A stretch of DNA of 64,000 nucleotides from Rheinheimera tangshanensis. GTDB lineage: Bacteria > Pseudomonadota > Gammaproteobacteria > Enterobacterales > Alteromonadaceae. Location of the stretch: positions 1 through 64,000 of the forward strand of contig NZ_BMLH01000001.1 of the NCBI RefSeq assembly GCF_014645135.1, read 5' to 3'. The stretch's first letter is position 1; each line of letters begins with the position of its first letter. The notes under the pieces are model-generated. The model made no database searches and was not told where the DNA came from. It worked only from the letters and a program-made list of their open reading frames with translations. The position numbers and the translations under genes were made by a program. This document shows, one piece after another, positions 1-8,722 of the stretch.

Positions 1-156
1 TAACTTGGGTTACACCTTCTTACTTGAAGCCGCAGCCGCGTTGACTGCGCGCTCTCACCCCGGTCACATAGTGGCCTATGCTCCCGGGGACTCGTTTACT
101 TGTCGCCTTGCTGCAACTCCAATTAATTTGGGTTACACCTTCTTACCTGAAGCCTA
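1..156. repeat. Intergenic repeat element with a flanking 27-bp direct repeat
   Basis: A 27-base sequence beginning TTGGGTTACACCTTCTTAC occurs at about 8-34 and again, with one base changed, at about 128-154. The roughly 95 bp between the copies contain GC-rich stretches and the core TGCAACTCCAATTAATTTGG. I recall similar intergenic repeats ending in TGCAACTCGAATTATTT from Yersinia, Serratia and Vibrio relatives, so this is probably a dispersed noncoding repeat rather than a gene. The second copy reaches the stop codon of the amidohydrolase gene, so it may also influence the 3' end of that transcript. The repeat is seen directly; its family is from memory. Confidence 0.55.
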
Positions 157-1818
157 CATTGAGGCCTGATATTTTTGTTGTCCTGCTACCCAGGTTTGTT
201 GCACTTTGGTTTGCCATAATGTTTCCGGGGCTACTTTGAAAATATCGCGGTCAATCAAAATAAAATCAGCCCACATGCCAGGGGTTAACGAGCCCATGCT
301 TTGATCCTGAAATGCGCCATAAGCCGCATCCACTGTAAAGGCTTTTAACGCCTGAGTTAAGGTCAGACGCTGCTCTGGCAACCAGCCACCTACAGGTTGA
401 TTTTGCTGATCCTGCCGTGTCACAGCGGCATGAATACCGTAAAAAGGGTTCGCCAGTTCCACCGGATAATCTGAGCCTGCAACTATGCGACTGCCCTGAT
501 CAACAAAAGTCTTCCAGGCGTAAGCGCCACGTAAACGGGCTATACCTAAGCGATCGGCAGCCATATTTTTATCTGAAGTGGCGTGGGTTGGCTGCATCGC
601 GGGCAGAATATGCAGCTCTGCAAAACGTGGAATATCTTTAGGTGAAACAATCTGTGCATGCTCGATTCGGTGACGGCCTTGCTGCAGCTGTTCTTTGCTT
701 GCCAGTTGTTCGAATCTGTCCAGCACCAGTCGGTTGGTTAAATCACCTATCGCATGCACGTTGGTCTGAAAACCTGCGTCCAGTGTCAGCTTCATCACTG
801 CTGTTAACTTATCTGGTTGGGTGACAAATAAACCTTTTTGGCCAGGCTGGTCAGAATAAGGTTCTATTAAAGCTGCACCCCGGCTGCCCAGAGCGCCGTC
901 GCTATAAATTTTCACTGAACGGGCAACAAAAATGTCGTCTTTATCCAGCATAGGACCAGCTTTTAACCAGTCGGCTAAATTCGGATCCGTAGCCGATAAC
1001 ATGGCATAAATACGCAGCGGCAGTTTGTTGTCTTTACGCAGTTGCTGATAACTTTGCAGGTTCGCCTGATCCACACCTGCATCGTGAGTCGAGGTTATAC
1101 CTAAAGCCAATAAGTGCTCAAAAGCGGCATCTAATGCAGCTAAACGTTCGGCTTCAGATTGCTGTGGAATTTGCTTTTCCAGCAATAACATAGCGTTATC
1201 TATTAGAACACCTGTTGGATTACCTTCAGCGTCCCGGATAATTTCACCACCAGGCGGGTCTATAGTTTCTTTGGTGATGCCTGCTAATTGCAAGGCTTTG
1301 CTGTTGGCCCAACCTGCATGACTATCAACGCGCGTCAACCAAACGGGTTTATCTTTAATACTTTCATCGAGCAGGGTTTTGCCCGGAAACTGCTGGGTGG
1401 GCCAGAGCACCTGATTCCAGCCTCCGCCTAAAATCCATTGCGATTGTGGGTGAGCTTTGGCAAAAGCAGCCACTTGCGCCACAGCCTGAGCTTCACTGCT
1501 GCTGGCGCGTAAATCGACTCTATTCAAATTTTGGCCTAAACCCAGCACATGACCATGGCCGTCGATCAGACCCGGTAATAAAGTCTGACCTTTACCATCT
1601 ATTTGTTCCGCCTTGCTATAGGCCGCGACTGCGCTTTTATCGCCACGAGCCAGCACTTTGCCTGACTGGTTATCAAATGCAAAATGGCTGAATTGGGCAA
1701 TATTGCCTTTGTCATCAAAGCCGTAGCCCTGAATATTGTGTAGCACTACGGGGGCGGCTGATAAAGAGCCGCTGGCGATAAATAACAGACTAAAGAGTGA
1801 AGGAGTAAAAAAACGCAT
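154..1818 (-). CDS. Secreted amidohydrolase, YtcJ-like
   Basis: Metal-dependent amidohydrolase of the YtcJ/NfdA type (Amidohydro_3), probably hydrolysing an amide or ester of unknown identity in the periplasm. An N-terminal Sec signal peptide (residues 1 to about 21, ending SLSAA) precedes the domain. The metal-binding HxH lies at residues 88-90 (GLIDGHGH). A later NVHAIGD supplies a further histidine ligand, and GSDYPVE near the C terminus supplies the conserved Asp. The length of 554 is normal for this family. The start has an AGGA ribosome-binding site. The gene stands alone on the minus strand, downstream of the RbgA-type GTPase gene. The family is clear but the substrate is not predictable. 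Confidence 0.85.
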   Translation of the reverse strand: MRFFTPSLFSLLFIASGSLSAAPVVLHNIQGYGFDDKGNIAQFSHFAFDNQSGKVLARGDKSAVAAYSKAEQIDGKGQTLLPGLIDGHGHVLGLGQNLNRVDLRASSSEAQAVAQVAAFAKAHPQSQWILGGGWNQVLWPTQQFPGKTLLDESIKDKPVWLTRVDSHAGWANSKALQLAGITKETIDPPGGEIIRDAEGNPTGVLIDNAMLLLEKQIPQQSEAERLAALDAAFEHLLALGITSTHDAGVDQANLQSYQQLRKDNKLPLRIYAMLSATDPNLADWLKAGPMLDKDDIFVARSVKIYSDGALGSRGAALIEPYSDQPGQKGLFVTQPDKLTAVMKLTLDAGFQTNVHAIGDLTNRLVLDRFEQLASKEQLQQGRHRIEHAQIVSPKDIPRFAELHILPAMQPTHATSDKNMAADRLGIARLRGAYAWKTFVDQGSRIVAGSDYPVELANPFYGIHAAVTRQDQQNQPVGGWLPEQRLTLTQALKAFTVDAAYGAFQDQSMGSLTPGMWADFILIDRDIFKVAPETLWQTKVQQTWVAGQQKYQASM

Positions 1819-1858
1819 AACAGAATTTCCTGGTTGGTCCGTCGCCGGACCTGCCGGG

Positions 1859-2794
1859 CTAACGGTATTTTTTCTTAGCTTTTTGCTGACGGACTTTTTC
1901 CCGTTCGGCTTTTTCAGCAGCTCTGACGGCTTCCTCTAACTTAGCATTGTGCAATTCCTCTGTCACCATGTCTGGCGTTTCCAGACTGACAGGGCCAAAC
2001 AGACCAGCACGAAGTTCAGTAATTAAAATCGAGCCTGCTTTTTGTAAGTCAACCACACCACCTTTACGCATACAGCCACGGCGTTCACCTAAGGCATCCA
2101 GCAAGGCCACATCATTTTCTGGCTGTTCTTTTAACTGATAACGCGCCATGACTTGTTGCGGATAAGCTTTAAGCAAATAATCTGCAGCAAAAATTGCGAT
2201 ATCGGCATAGTCAAAAGCCGTGTCTTTGATAGCTCCTGTCACTGCCAGACGATAACCACAGCTGGCTGGACTTAACTTGGGCCATAAAAAACCTGGGGTG
2301 TCAGTCAGGATCACATTGTTGTCCAGCTTGATGCGTTGCTGCACTTTGGTCACACCCGCTTCATTACCGGTTTTGGCAATAGTACGACCAGCTAATGTAT
2401 TGATGATGGTCGATTTTCCAACGTTAGGAATACCCATAATCATGGCGCGGGCGCCGCGTATATCTAAATTCCGATCGGGTAACATCTGGTTGCAAAGCTG
2501 CAACAAAGCCTTGATTTGTTCAGGGTTTTGCTGACTAATAGGAATGGCTTTAATGCCTTTTTCTTGTTCAAAGCGTTCAACCCACAACGCAGTCACTGCA
2601 GGGTCTGCTAAGTCCGCTTTGTTCAGCACTTTAATGACTGGTGTGTCACCGCGCAGTTCTGGCACCAAAGGATTTTCACTGGAAAAAGGAATGCGGGCGT
2701 CCAGCATTTCGATAATGATATCGACCTGCGGCATAACCTCGGCAATTTCTTTACGGGCCTTGTGCATATGGCCTGGGAACCAGTTGATTGACAT
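1859..2794 (-). CDS. Ribosome biogenesis GTPase, YlqF/RbgA family
   Basis: Circularly permuted GTPase of the YlqF/RbgA/YawG group, which acts on late large-subunit ribosome assembly. The motif order is permuted as expected: G4 NKAD at residues 58-61, then G1 GIPNVGKST at 121-129, then G3 DTPG at 164-167. The N terminus (INWFPGHMHKA) is the family hallmark. The C terminus is a charged Lys/Arg/Glu-rich tail from about residue 285, likely to bind rRNA. The length of 311 is slightly above Bacillus RbgA because of that tail. The start is preceded by AAGAGAG at good spacing. It lies 40 bp upstream of the amidohydrolase gene on the same strand, so cotranscription is possible. Confidence 0.9.
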   Translation of the reverse strand: MSINWFPGHMHKARKEIAEVMPQVDIIIEMLDARIPFSSENPLVPELRGDTPVIKVLNKADLADPAVTALWVERFEQEKGIKAIPISQQNPEQIKALLQLCNQMLPDRNLDIRGARAMIMGIPNVGKSTIINTLAGRTIAKTGNEAGVTKVQQRIKLDNNVILTDTPGFLWPKLSPASCGYRLAVTGAIKDTAFDYADIAIFAADYLLKAYPQQVMARYQLKEQPENDVALLDALGERRGCMRKGGVVDLQKAGSILITELRAGLFGPVSLETPDMVTEELHNAKLEEAVRAAEKAEREKVRQQKAKKKYR

Positions 2795-2955
2795 ACAAAC
2801 TCTCTTGGGTTAGCCGCTTTGCGGTTGGAACAGGAAATAATTCAATATTTTACGCTGTTATCAGGCCGGGCAGGAACTTTTTTAAGCCTTAAACCTCCGA
2901 TTAGCAGCTTTTTGCGTAGAAGTATCCTGAATAGTATAAATCGGAGTCACAGGGA

Positions 2956-4407
2956 ATGATGAAGTTGAAGTATCTTGCTGCGTTGGTTGCCGTTGTCGCT
3001 ATCAGTATAAAACCATTAATGGCGTCAGAATTTAAGCAAGTCCGGGTACAACTGGAACATCCGGCTAATGGTGATAGCTTATTTATTCCGGGCGCTAAAG
3101 CGCTAGTGCAATCAGGTCATTCTTCCGATAGCCGCTGGCTTAGTTGGATTGACTTAACGACCAACAGCGCCAGACAGGTACCTCTGCCAACACAAGCCCA
3201 GTTTTTTCATAAAGCCCAGCTCAAAGGTCAACTAAATGAGCAACTCGTGGTGTTGGGGACTGAGGGTATCAGCGGATTTAACTCACAAGACAACAGTTGG
3301 CGACGTTTATTGAATACCGAATCCTTGTATCGCACTGTAGATAGCAAAAGATTGCTGAAACTGGACTTTGTTTACGACTTTAACAACGACACTTTATCCG
3401 ATTTTATAGTGCCTGACTTTAATGCTCATCATGTCTACATGCAGCAACAGGACGGTAGTTTTACTAAGTTTTCTCTGGCAGTGGATGCGAAGTCGCGTTT
3501 ATTTGATGAAAACCCGGATTACAGTATCCGTAAAGCGCGCTTTCTGGATTGGAATGCAGATGGACTTACTGATATTGCCTTTGCAATAGATGATAGCCTG
3601 CTGCTGTATCTGCAAACGGAGACGGGTTTTGCTACCGAGGTTCAGACTATCCAGCTTGGATTGGGTTTAACTCCAGATGCGCTAGCTGAGGTTCGAGGTG
3701 GAGATGGCCGCAGTTTTAAAGGCTTATCCATCAACAGATTGTATGATGTAAAAGATTTAAATAACGACAGTGTCGCTGACATCATAGTGCGTCAGGAGCA
3801 GTTTGCCGACGCAGTGGAGCAAAGTTACAGCTACCGTATTCATTACGGCAGTATTGATCAGGGCCAGTTGCAGTTTAAGGCCGAGCCAGATGCGCGGATC
3901 AATACCAAAGGCATTCAGTCTGAACCTGAATTTACTGATTTAAATAATGACAAGAAACTGGATTTTTCCACCCCTGCTGCTGAATTTGGTATTGGTACTT
4001 TGGTGCGGGCTTTACTGGCTGGCACTGCCACTATGGAACTACAATTTTTCCCTCAGCTACAAAGCGGCAAATTCCCTGATAAACCAGTGTACCGGCAAGA
4101 TGCTACAGCTCAGGTCAGTATTGGCAATGCACAGGTCAATTTACCTGTACTGAAAGTATTAGTGTCAGAGCAGACTCCCGCTTTACTGCTGATTGGGGAT
4201 GAGGATCATCTGAAGTTGTATCAAAGCGCCAAAGAAAAACTATTCAGCAGCAAAAGTATCAGATTAAAACAGGCGATACCGCTGAACGGTATGCTGGCAT
4301 CTACAGCAGATTTAGACCAAAACGGCAAAATGGATTTAATTTTGCCTTTTACCCATTTAGATCAGGAAGCCGTGAGAAACCAGCTGCATTTTATCCTACA
4401 ACAATAA
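2956..4407 (+). CDS. Secreted FG-GAP/VCBS-repeat protein
   Basis: Exported protein of unknown function with an N-terminal signal peptide (residues 1 to about 23, ending PLMA). At least five repeats carry the calcium-binding pattern D-x-N-x-D-x-x-x-D typical of FG-GAP/VCBS beta-propeller blades, for example DFNNDTLSDF, DWNADGLTDI, DLNNDSVADI, DLNNDKKLDF and DLDQNGKMDL. Such propellers usually mediate binding outside the cytoplasm. ATG codons at 2956 and 2959 are both usable after AGGGA. The gene is monocistronic and ends at a strong palindrome (4417-4460). The ligand cannot be inferred. Confidence 0.8.
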   Translation: MMKLKYLAALVAVVAISIKPLMASEFKQVRVQLEHPANGDSLFIPGAKALVQSGHSSDSRWLSWIDLTTNSARQVPLPTQAQFFHKAQLKGQLNEQLVVLGTEGISGFNSQDNSWRRLLNTESLYRTVDSKRLLKLDFVYDFNNDTLSDFIVPDFNAHHVYMQQQDGSFTKFSLAVDAKSRLFDENPDYSIRKARFLDWNADGLTDIAFAIDDSLLLYLQTETGFATEVQTIQLGLGLTPDALAEVRGGDGRSFKGLSINRLYDVKDLNNDSVADIIVRQEQFADAVEQSYSYRIHYGSIDQGQLQFKAEPDARINTKGIQSEPEFTDLNNDKKLDFSTPAAEFGIGTLVRALLAGTATMELQFFPQLQSGKFPDKPVYRQDATAQVSIGNAQVNLPVLKVLVSEQTPALLLIGDEDHLKLYQSAKEKLFSSKSIRLKQAIPLNGMLASTADLDQNGKMDLILPFTHLDQEAVRNQLHFILQQ

Positions 4408-4416
4408 TTGAAAACG

Positions 4417-4466
4417 GGGTCAGAACACATTAGTTACGCATAACCAATGTGTTCTGACCCTATTTT
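4417..4466. terminator. REP-like palindrome, probable bidirectional terminator
   Basis: A perfect 15-bp inverted repeat, GGGTCAGAACACATT at 4417-4431 and its complement at 4446-4460, encloses a further GTTA/TAAC stem and a CGCA loop. A TATTTTT run follows on the plus strand and AAAAC precedes it, so it could end transcription from both convergent neighbours. A related palindrome lies at 29601-29643 with the same GGTCAGAnC core, which points to a dispersed REP-like family rather than a one-off terminator. Confidence 0.75.
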
Positions 4467-4951
4467 TATGGCCTGAGCCAGAGGTTCATTTGAGGATAAC
4501 CTGCCTCGGTGCCGGCAGGTTTACACATACCATACCAGCTCAACATGGGGTGGCCAAAACCGCTGTTTGCCGTAAAGGCTTCGATATACGAATCCGAACC
4601 GCCTTTATAGCCAGCCGGATGAAACAAAAACTGCGGTGGTAAATTTAGATGCACTAAAGCTGCCCAGGACCAGGCAATGGCCGCCATTTCTTCGGCTGGT
4701 CCCTGATTGGCAGATTCATTGACATTGTCATTTAACAGATGCCGGCTTGCTTCCGGCATCACTGCTATATGCCCGGCTTCATGCAATAAATCCCCCGGAT
4801 AACTCAGTTGCTCAGGGTCAATCAGCAAGGTACCGTTTTTGATCAGAACACCGGGTAAAAAGCCGGAAGCAGGCAAAGGTTGCAGTTGATAGCTAATACC
4901 AATGCCATTGAAAAAATCCAGCACCTGTTCTAACTCATTCATGTTATCCAT
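4466..4951 (-). CDS. Small HEAGH-motif protein, putative metalloprotease-like
   Basis: Hypothetical cytoplasmic protein of 161 residues with a zinc-peptidase-type HExxH motif (HEAGH, residues 57-61) within DLLHEAGHIAVMP. No signal peptide or membrane segment is visible. The C-terminal half is rich in Trp, Pro and Gly (FHPAGYKGG, LSWYGMCKP). I recognise only the motif, not a named family. Activity is unproven because the third zinc ligand is not obvious; candidates are acidic residues around 80-90 (EEMAAIAW). The gene is convergent with the propeller-protein gene and shares the palindromic terminator region with it. Confidence 0.6.
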   Translation of the reverse strand: MDNMNELEQVLDFFNGIGISYQLQPLPASGFLPGVLIKNGTLLIDPEQLSYPGDLLHEAGHIAVMPEASRHLLNDNVNESANQGPAEEMAAIAWSWAALVHLNLPPQFLFHPAGYKGGSDSYIEAFTANSGFGHPMLSWYGMCKPAGTEAGYPQMNLWLRP

Positions 4952-5068
4952 ACCTTTGCTGCAAATTAAGGGATGCCTTTTTGGCGAAAGGAATTTTCCG
5001 GCCAGAGCTTTCTTTGTTCCTTTTTTCTGTTAGTCTGAATTTTATAGAGGAAAACCAGTGATTTAGCT

Positions 5069-5653
5069 ATGAGTATTTGTCATTTTTCTTTGCTTGGATA
5101 CGCGGGGAATTACCAGCAAATCCAACAGGAACTGCCGCAGCTGCAAGCGCAGCCATGGACAGAGCACGTCAACAGGCGGGATTATCAGGGCGAATGGGAC
5201 GTGCTGCCACTGCGTTGTGCTGCTGAGCATCAAGATGCCCATAGTATTTTGCAAAGTTTTACCCACACTGACGCTGAGCATTGGGTGGATTTACCGGTGC
5301 TTGAACTGGCTCCAGCCTTGAAACACTTTCTTGCCTCCTGGCCTTGCCCGGTCAAAGCAGCCCGTTTAATGCGGCTACAGCCACAGGCTGTGATCAAACC
5401 TCACCGCGATCACGGGCTGTGCCTGGAGCAGGGCGAAGCCCGTTTGCATTTGTGTCTGCAGTCCAATCCGCTGCTGCATTTTTATGTCGCAGGGCAAAGA
5501 GTGCCTATGCAGGAAGGGCAAATCTGGTACATCAATGCGGATCAAACGCATAGTGTCGAAAACCTGGGGGCCAACAGCAGAATTAATCTGGTGCTGGATT
5601 GTGTCGTGACCCCTTGGCTGAAGGAGCAGGTTTATGCAAGTGCAACACATTAA
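5069..5653 (+). CDS. Aspartyl/asparaginyl beta-hydroxylase-domain protein
   Basis: Non-haem Fe(II)/2-oxoglutarate oxygenase resembling aspartyl/asparaginyl beta-hydroxylases, which hydroxylate Asp or Asn side chains or small substrates. The iron triad is visible as H112-x-D114 (KPHRDHG) and H161 (ADQTHSVEN). R171 is placed to bind the 2-oxoglutarate carboxylate. The cupin core spans about residues 95-180, and 194 residues fits a single-domain enzyme with no membrane anchor. The stop overlaps the next gene by 20 bp, which implies translational coupling with the methyltransferase/PhyH protein. The target is unknown; the nearby sulfotransferases suggest a shared modification pathway, which is inference. 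Confidence 0.82.
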   Translation: MSICHFSLLGYAGNYQQIQQELPQLQAQPWTEHVNRRDYQGEWDVLPLRCAAEHQDAHSILQSFTHTDAEHWVDLPVLELAPALKHFLASWPCPVKAARLMRLQPQAVIKPHRDHGLCLEQGEARLHLCLQSNPLLHFYVAGQRVPMQEGQIWYINADQTHSVENLGANSRINLVLDCVVTPWLKEQVYASATH

Positions 5654-7607
5654 ACAACGTTTTAACTGCGCCGATCTGGAACGTTTTGGCCGGGCTTTGT
5701 TGGATTGCCCGTCCTCAGGTTTATCCAAACAGCTGGTGGACCCGGTATTGCATCAGTTATGTGAGCTGATCGACCTTGAATTACATCCGGAATTTTTTAC
5801 TGATCCAGACGCAACAGCAACAGCTTATGGCAAGGCGGTTTCGCCTACTACTGCCGCTCAATGTGCGGAAGATGCTGAGCGTGGCAGGGTTTTCACTCAG
5901 GGACTGTATCAGGCTATTTGTGATCAGCTCCAGTTGACGCCCACTCAGCCTGTGCGTTTATTGTATGCAGGCACAGGGCCTTTAGGCTGGTTGTTATTAC
6001 CTTTGCTACCTCTGTTTACTGCACAGCAGTTGCAGGTCACAGCTTTGGACATCCATCAGTGGTCATTACAAAGTCTGAAACGTCTGACTGGCCATTTTGG
6101 TGTATCGGATCGGATCTGCGACTGGGTTTGTGCCGATGCCACTGCATGGCAACCTAAGGTGGAACAATACTTTGATTTGATCCTGTCAGAGACGATGAAA
6201 CATCTGCTGCAACAAGAGCCTCAGGTGCAGGTGTTTCGGCACTTGCAGCAATTTTTAGCACTACAAGGCCAGCTGATCCCACAACAAATTAAACTGGATG
6301 CGTATCTGGAGTGGACTGAACAACAGCAGAAAAAACAGCAGTGGCTTGGGCCCTTATTTACGCTGGATTTAGCCTTATGCCACACTTTAGCTTCTGGCGA
6401 TGAGTCGGCTTTTTATGGCGAGCTGTTATTGCCTGAGTTTGAAGCCGGGCCTGTGGATCTGAAGTTAACCACAGAAGTGCAGGTGTACCGGCAGCATTGG
6501 CTTAAAGAGCAACAGTCGCAACTCACTTTACCCCGTTATAAACAGCGGCTGATGCTGCAGCCCGCTTCCGTTGTGCGCTTTGAGTATCAGCAGTTAGGCG
6601 AACCGGATTTTGATTTTCAGTACACCGAGTTATGGCCAGATTTATGCGACAGTGAGGATACCAGTTGTGCTGGTTTATTCCATGCCAAAAGGTTGTGGCA
6701 AAAAACTGTACTTAAACGCTATAAAAAGCTGCAGGCCGATGTGACGGATGAGTGGGTACTGGATAAAGCTCTGCTGGATTTATCCGGTATTGGCCTGGAA
6801 CCGGGTATTCAGGCCTTGCATCGCAGTAACAGATTAAGTGACTTTATTGCCTTTTTAACGCCTTATCTGCAGCAACTGGATATCCATGCACTGAATCAGC
6901 AATTAAGGGACTTAAAACAACAGTCCAACGGACCTGTGCCACAGGTGCTGAATGCTGAACAGCTGGAATTCTGGCAACGGGAAGGTTATCTGGTGGTCCC
7001 CGCTGTATTAAGCGCTGAGCAATGCCGGCAAAGCCGTGAGGTGATTTGGCAGTATTTACAGGCCGATCCAAATCAGCCAGACAGCTGGTATCAGAAAACC
7101 GACAAAATGCAGAAAATTATGTTGCAACTGTTTCACCATCCTGTGCTGGATGCCAATCGCGAGGTGCCGCTGATCCGGCAGATATTCCAGCAGCTTTGGC
7201 AGCGCACTGACCTGGTAATGACCACAGACAGAGTCAGTTTTAACCCGCCGGAAACAGCGTTTTGGTCTTTCCCCGGCCCTGATATGCATTGGGATGTCGA
7301 ACTGATAACGCCTATCCCTTATGCCACCCAAGGGCTGATTTATTTAACAGACACTGAAGCGCAACAAGGAGCTTTTAGTTGTGTGCCAGGTTTTCATCTG
7401 AAGATTGATGACTGGATCAAAGACTCAGGCAAATCTGCCATGGAGTTGCAACAGCAAAACTGGGCCGACTGGCCGGTCAAAGCCATAGCAGCCAAAGCGG
7501 GCGATTTAATTATCTGGCATCAGGCTTTGCCTCATGGCGCCAGTCGTAACCTGCATCATTTGCCGCGTATGGTGCATTACATCAATATGTACCCGGCAAA
7601 AGTCTGA
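5634..7607 (+). CDS. Methyltransferase-like/phytanoyl-CoA dioxygenase fusion
   Basis: Two-domain cytoplasmic protein of 657 residues. The N-terminal half has a Rossmann SAM-binding pattern (LLYAGTGPLGW near residue 105, ALDIHQWS near 135, then VCADATAW), resembling class I methyltransferases of the protein-arginine type. The C-terminal part from about residue 440 is a PhyH-type Fe(II)/2-oxoglutarate dioxygenase starting FWQREGYLVVPAVLS. Its likely ligands are H552-x-D554 (MHWDVE) and H634, with R638 for 2-oxoglutarate. Both active centres look intact. The gene overlaps its upstream neighbour by 20 bp and its downstream neighbour by 1 bp. The joint presence of a methyltransferase and an oxygenase suggests modification of a peptide or small molecule, but the substrate is unknown. 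Confidence 0.75.
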   Translation: MQVQHIKQRFNCADLERFGRALLDCPSSGLSKQLVDPVLHQLCELIDLELHPEFFTDPDATATAYGKAVSPTTAAQCAEDAERGRVFTQGLYQAICDQLQLTPTQPVRLLYAGTGPLGWLLLPLLPLFTAQQLQVTALDIHQWSLQSLKRLTGHFGVSDRICDWVCADATAWQPKVEQYFDLILSETMKHLLQQEPQVQVFRHLQQFLALQGQLIPQQIKLDAYLEWTEQQQKKQQWLGPLFTLDLALCHTLASGDESAFYGELLLPEFEAGPVDLKLTTEVQVYRQHWLKEQQSQLTLPRYKQRLMLQPASVVRFEYQQLGEPDFDFQYTELWPDLCDSEDTSCAGLFHAKRLWQKTVLKRYKKLQADVTDEWVLDKALLDLSGIGLEPGIQALHRSNRLSDFIAFLTPYLQQLDIHALNQQLRDLKQQSNGPVPQVLNAEQLEFWQREGYLVVPAVLSAEQCRQSREVIWQYLQADPNQPDSWYQKTDKMQKIMLQLFHHPVLDANREVPLIRQIFQQLWQRTDLVMTTDRVSFNPPETAFWSFPGPDMHWDVELITPIPYATQGLIYLTDTEAQQGAFSCVPGFHLKIDDWIKDSGKSAMELQQQNWADWPVKAIAAKAGDLIIWHQALPHGASRNLHHLPRMVHYINMYPAKV

Positions 7608-8722
7608 TGGAAAAAGCACAGCTGTATCATCAGTTATTGCACCATGAAGAGCAGTTGCGCTCTTTGTGGGGTTGTGAAGGACTGGAGCAATTTGTCAGCC
7701 TGATGGCGGAGTTTTTACACTGGCCTGAGCTGGATTTTCAGCAATTGCTGGTGTTTTTACGCGAGCAGAACCAGCAGCCGCTGCAGCCGGATCTGGAGTT
7801 ATTCAGCCGGTGCTGGTTTCCTTATGCCTACAAAAGGGCAGGGCAACAGCTGTTATGGATCCCAGCCTTTCAAAAACCTGAACAGCCATTTTTAGAAGAT
7901 GATCTGGTGATCTGGCGGCAAAGTTTATTAGCACAATTGATCCGGCCTGTGACCTCACTGCAGCCATTATTGTCGCAATTGCAGAGCCTGCCCGTGGTGC
8001 AGCCAGAATTGCTGATTTTCCATTGGTCCAGGTGTGGTTCCACTTTGGTGTCGGGCTGCTTGATGCTGGAACCGGAGCTGAAAGTGTTGTCAGAATCTAT
8101 GTTGATCAGCGATGTGCTGCAGGACCCTGAACTGAGTGCTTATCAGGCGCTGTGTTTGGATTTGCTGGTGCGGTTGCAGGGCAGGTTCAGGCATCAGGAG
8201 CAACAGCTGGTGATCAAATGCAATGCCTGGGATTTGCAGCACTGGCGGTTATGGATTGCGGTGTTTCCACAGAGCAAATTACTGGGTTTGGTTCGCCAAC
8301 CTGAAGCTATTCTGGCTTCCCATCAGCGTGTATCGGGCCGACATATGGTGCGGCAACAACCAGAGCTTTGGTCCGGCATACAACAAGGGCTGAGCTTGTT
8401 GGAATACAGAGTTGAAGTGGTCCGGCGGATGGCGGATTTTATGCTGCAATTACAACAGGAAAAGCCAGTGCTGGTGCTGGATTATCGGCAACTGGTACAA
8501 ACCACTGCGGCTGAGCTTGCAACACTGCTGGGCATTTCACTGGATCAACAGCAGGCTCAGCACTGGCAAAAACGCCGGACTATGGATGCCAAGGCAAGGC
8601 AGACTGTCTTTGTTGCCACCACACAAAACCCGGCAACGCAGTTCACATCAGAACAACAACAGCTTATCCGCCTGCGACTGGAGAACAGCTATGAGCTTTT
8701 ATCAGGCCAGGGGCTGGCATAA
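7607..8722 (+). CDS. Sulfotransferase family protein (first of three)
   Basis: Likely PAPS-dependent sulfotransferase in the cytoplasm. The 5'-phosphosulfate loop is at about residues 138-148 (FHWSRCGSTLVSG). A 3'-phosphate-binding region follows around LLGLVRQPEAILASHQRVSGR. The first 130 residues are Gln- and Leu-rich and not recognised; they may contact the substrate. Its ATG overlaps the previous stop (TGATG), so it is the third gene of a coupled operon with the two oxygenases. The 3' end overlaps the convergent second sulfotransferase gene by 34 bp. The acceptor could be a carbohydrate or a tyrosine or hydroxyl group created by the upstream hydroxylases; this is inference. Confidence 0.78.
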   Translation: MEKAQLYHQLLHHEEQLRSLWGCEGLEQFVSLMAEFLHWPELDFQQLLVFLREQNQQPLQPDLELFSRCWFPYAYKRAGQQLLWIPAFQKPEQPFLEDDLVIWRQSLLAQLIRPVTSLQPLLSQLQSLPVVQPELLIFHWSRCGSTLVSGCLMLEPELKVLSESMLISDVLQDPELSAYQALCLDLLVRLQGRFRHQEQQLVIKCNAWDLQHWRLWIAVFPQSKLLGLVRQPEAILASHQRVSGRHMVRQQPELWSGIQQGLSLLEYRVEVVRRMADFMLQLQQEKPVLVLDYRQLVQTTAAELATLLGISLDQQQAQHWQKRRTMDAKARQTVFVATTQNPATQFTSEQQQLIRLRLENSYELLSGQGLA

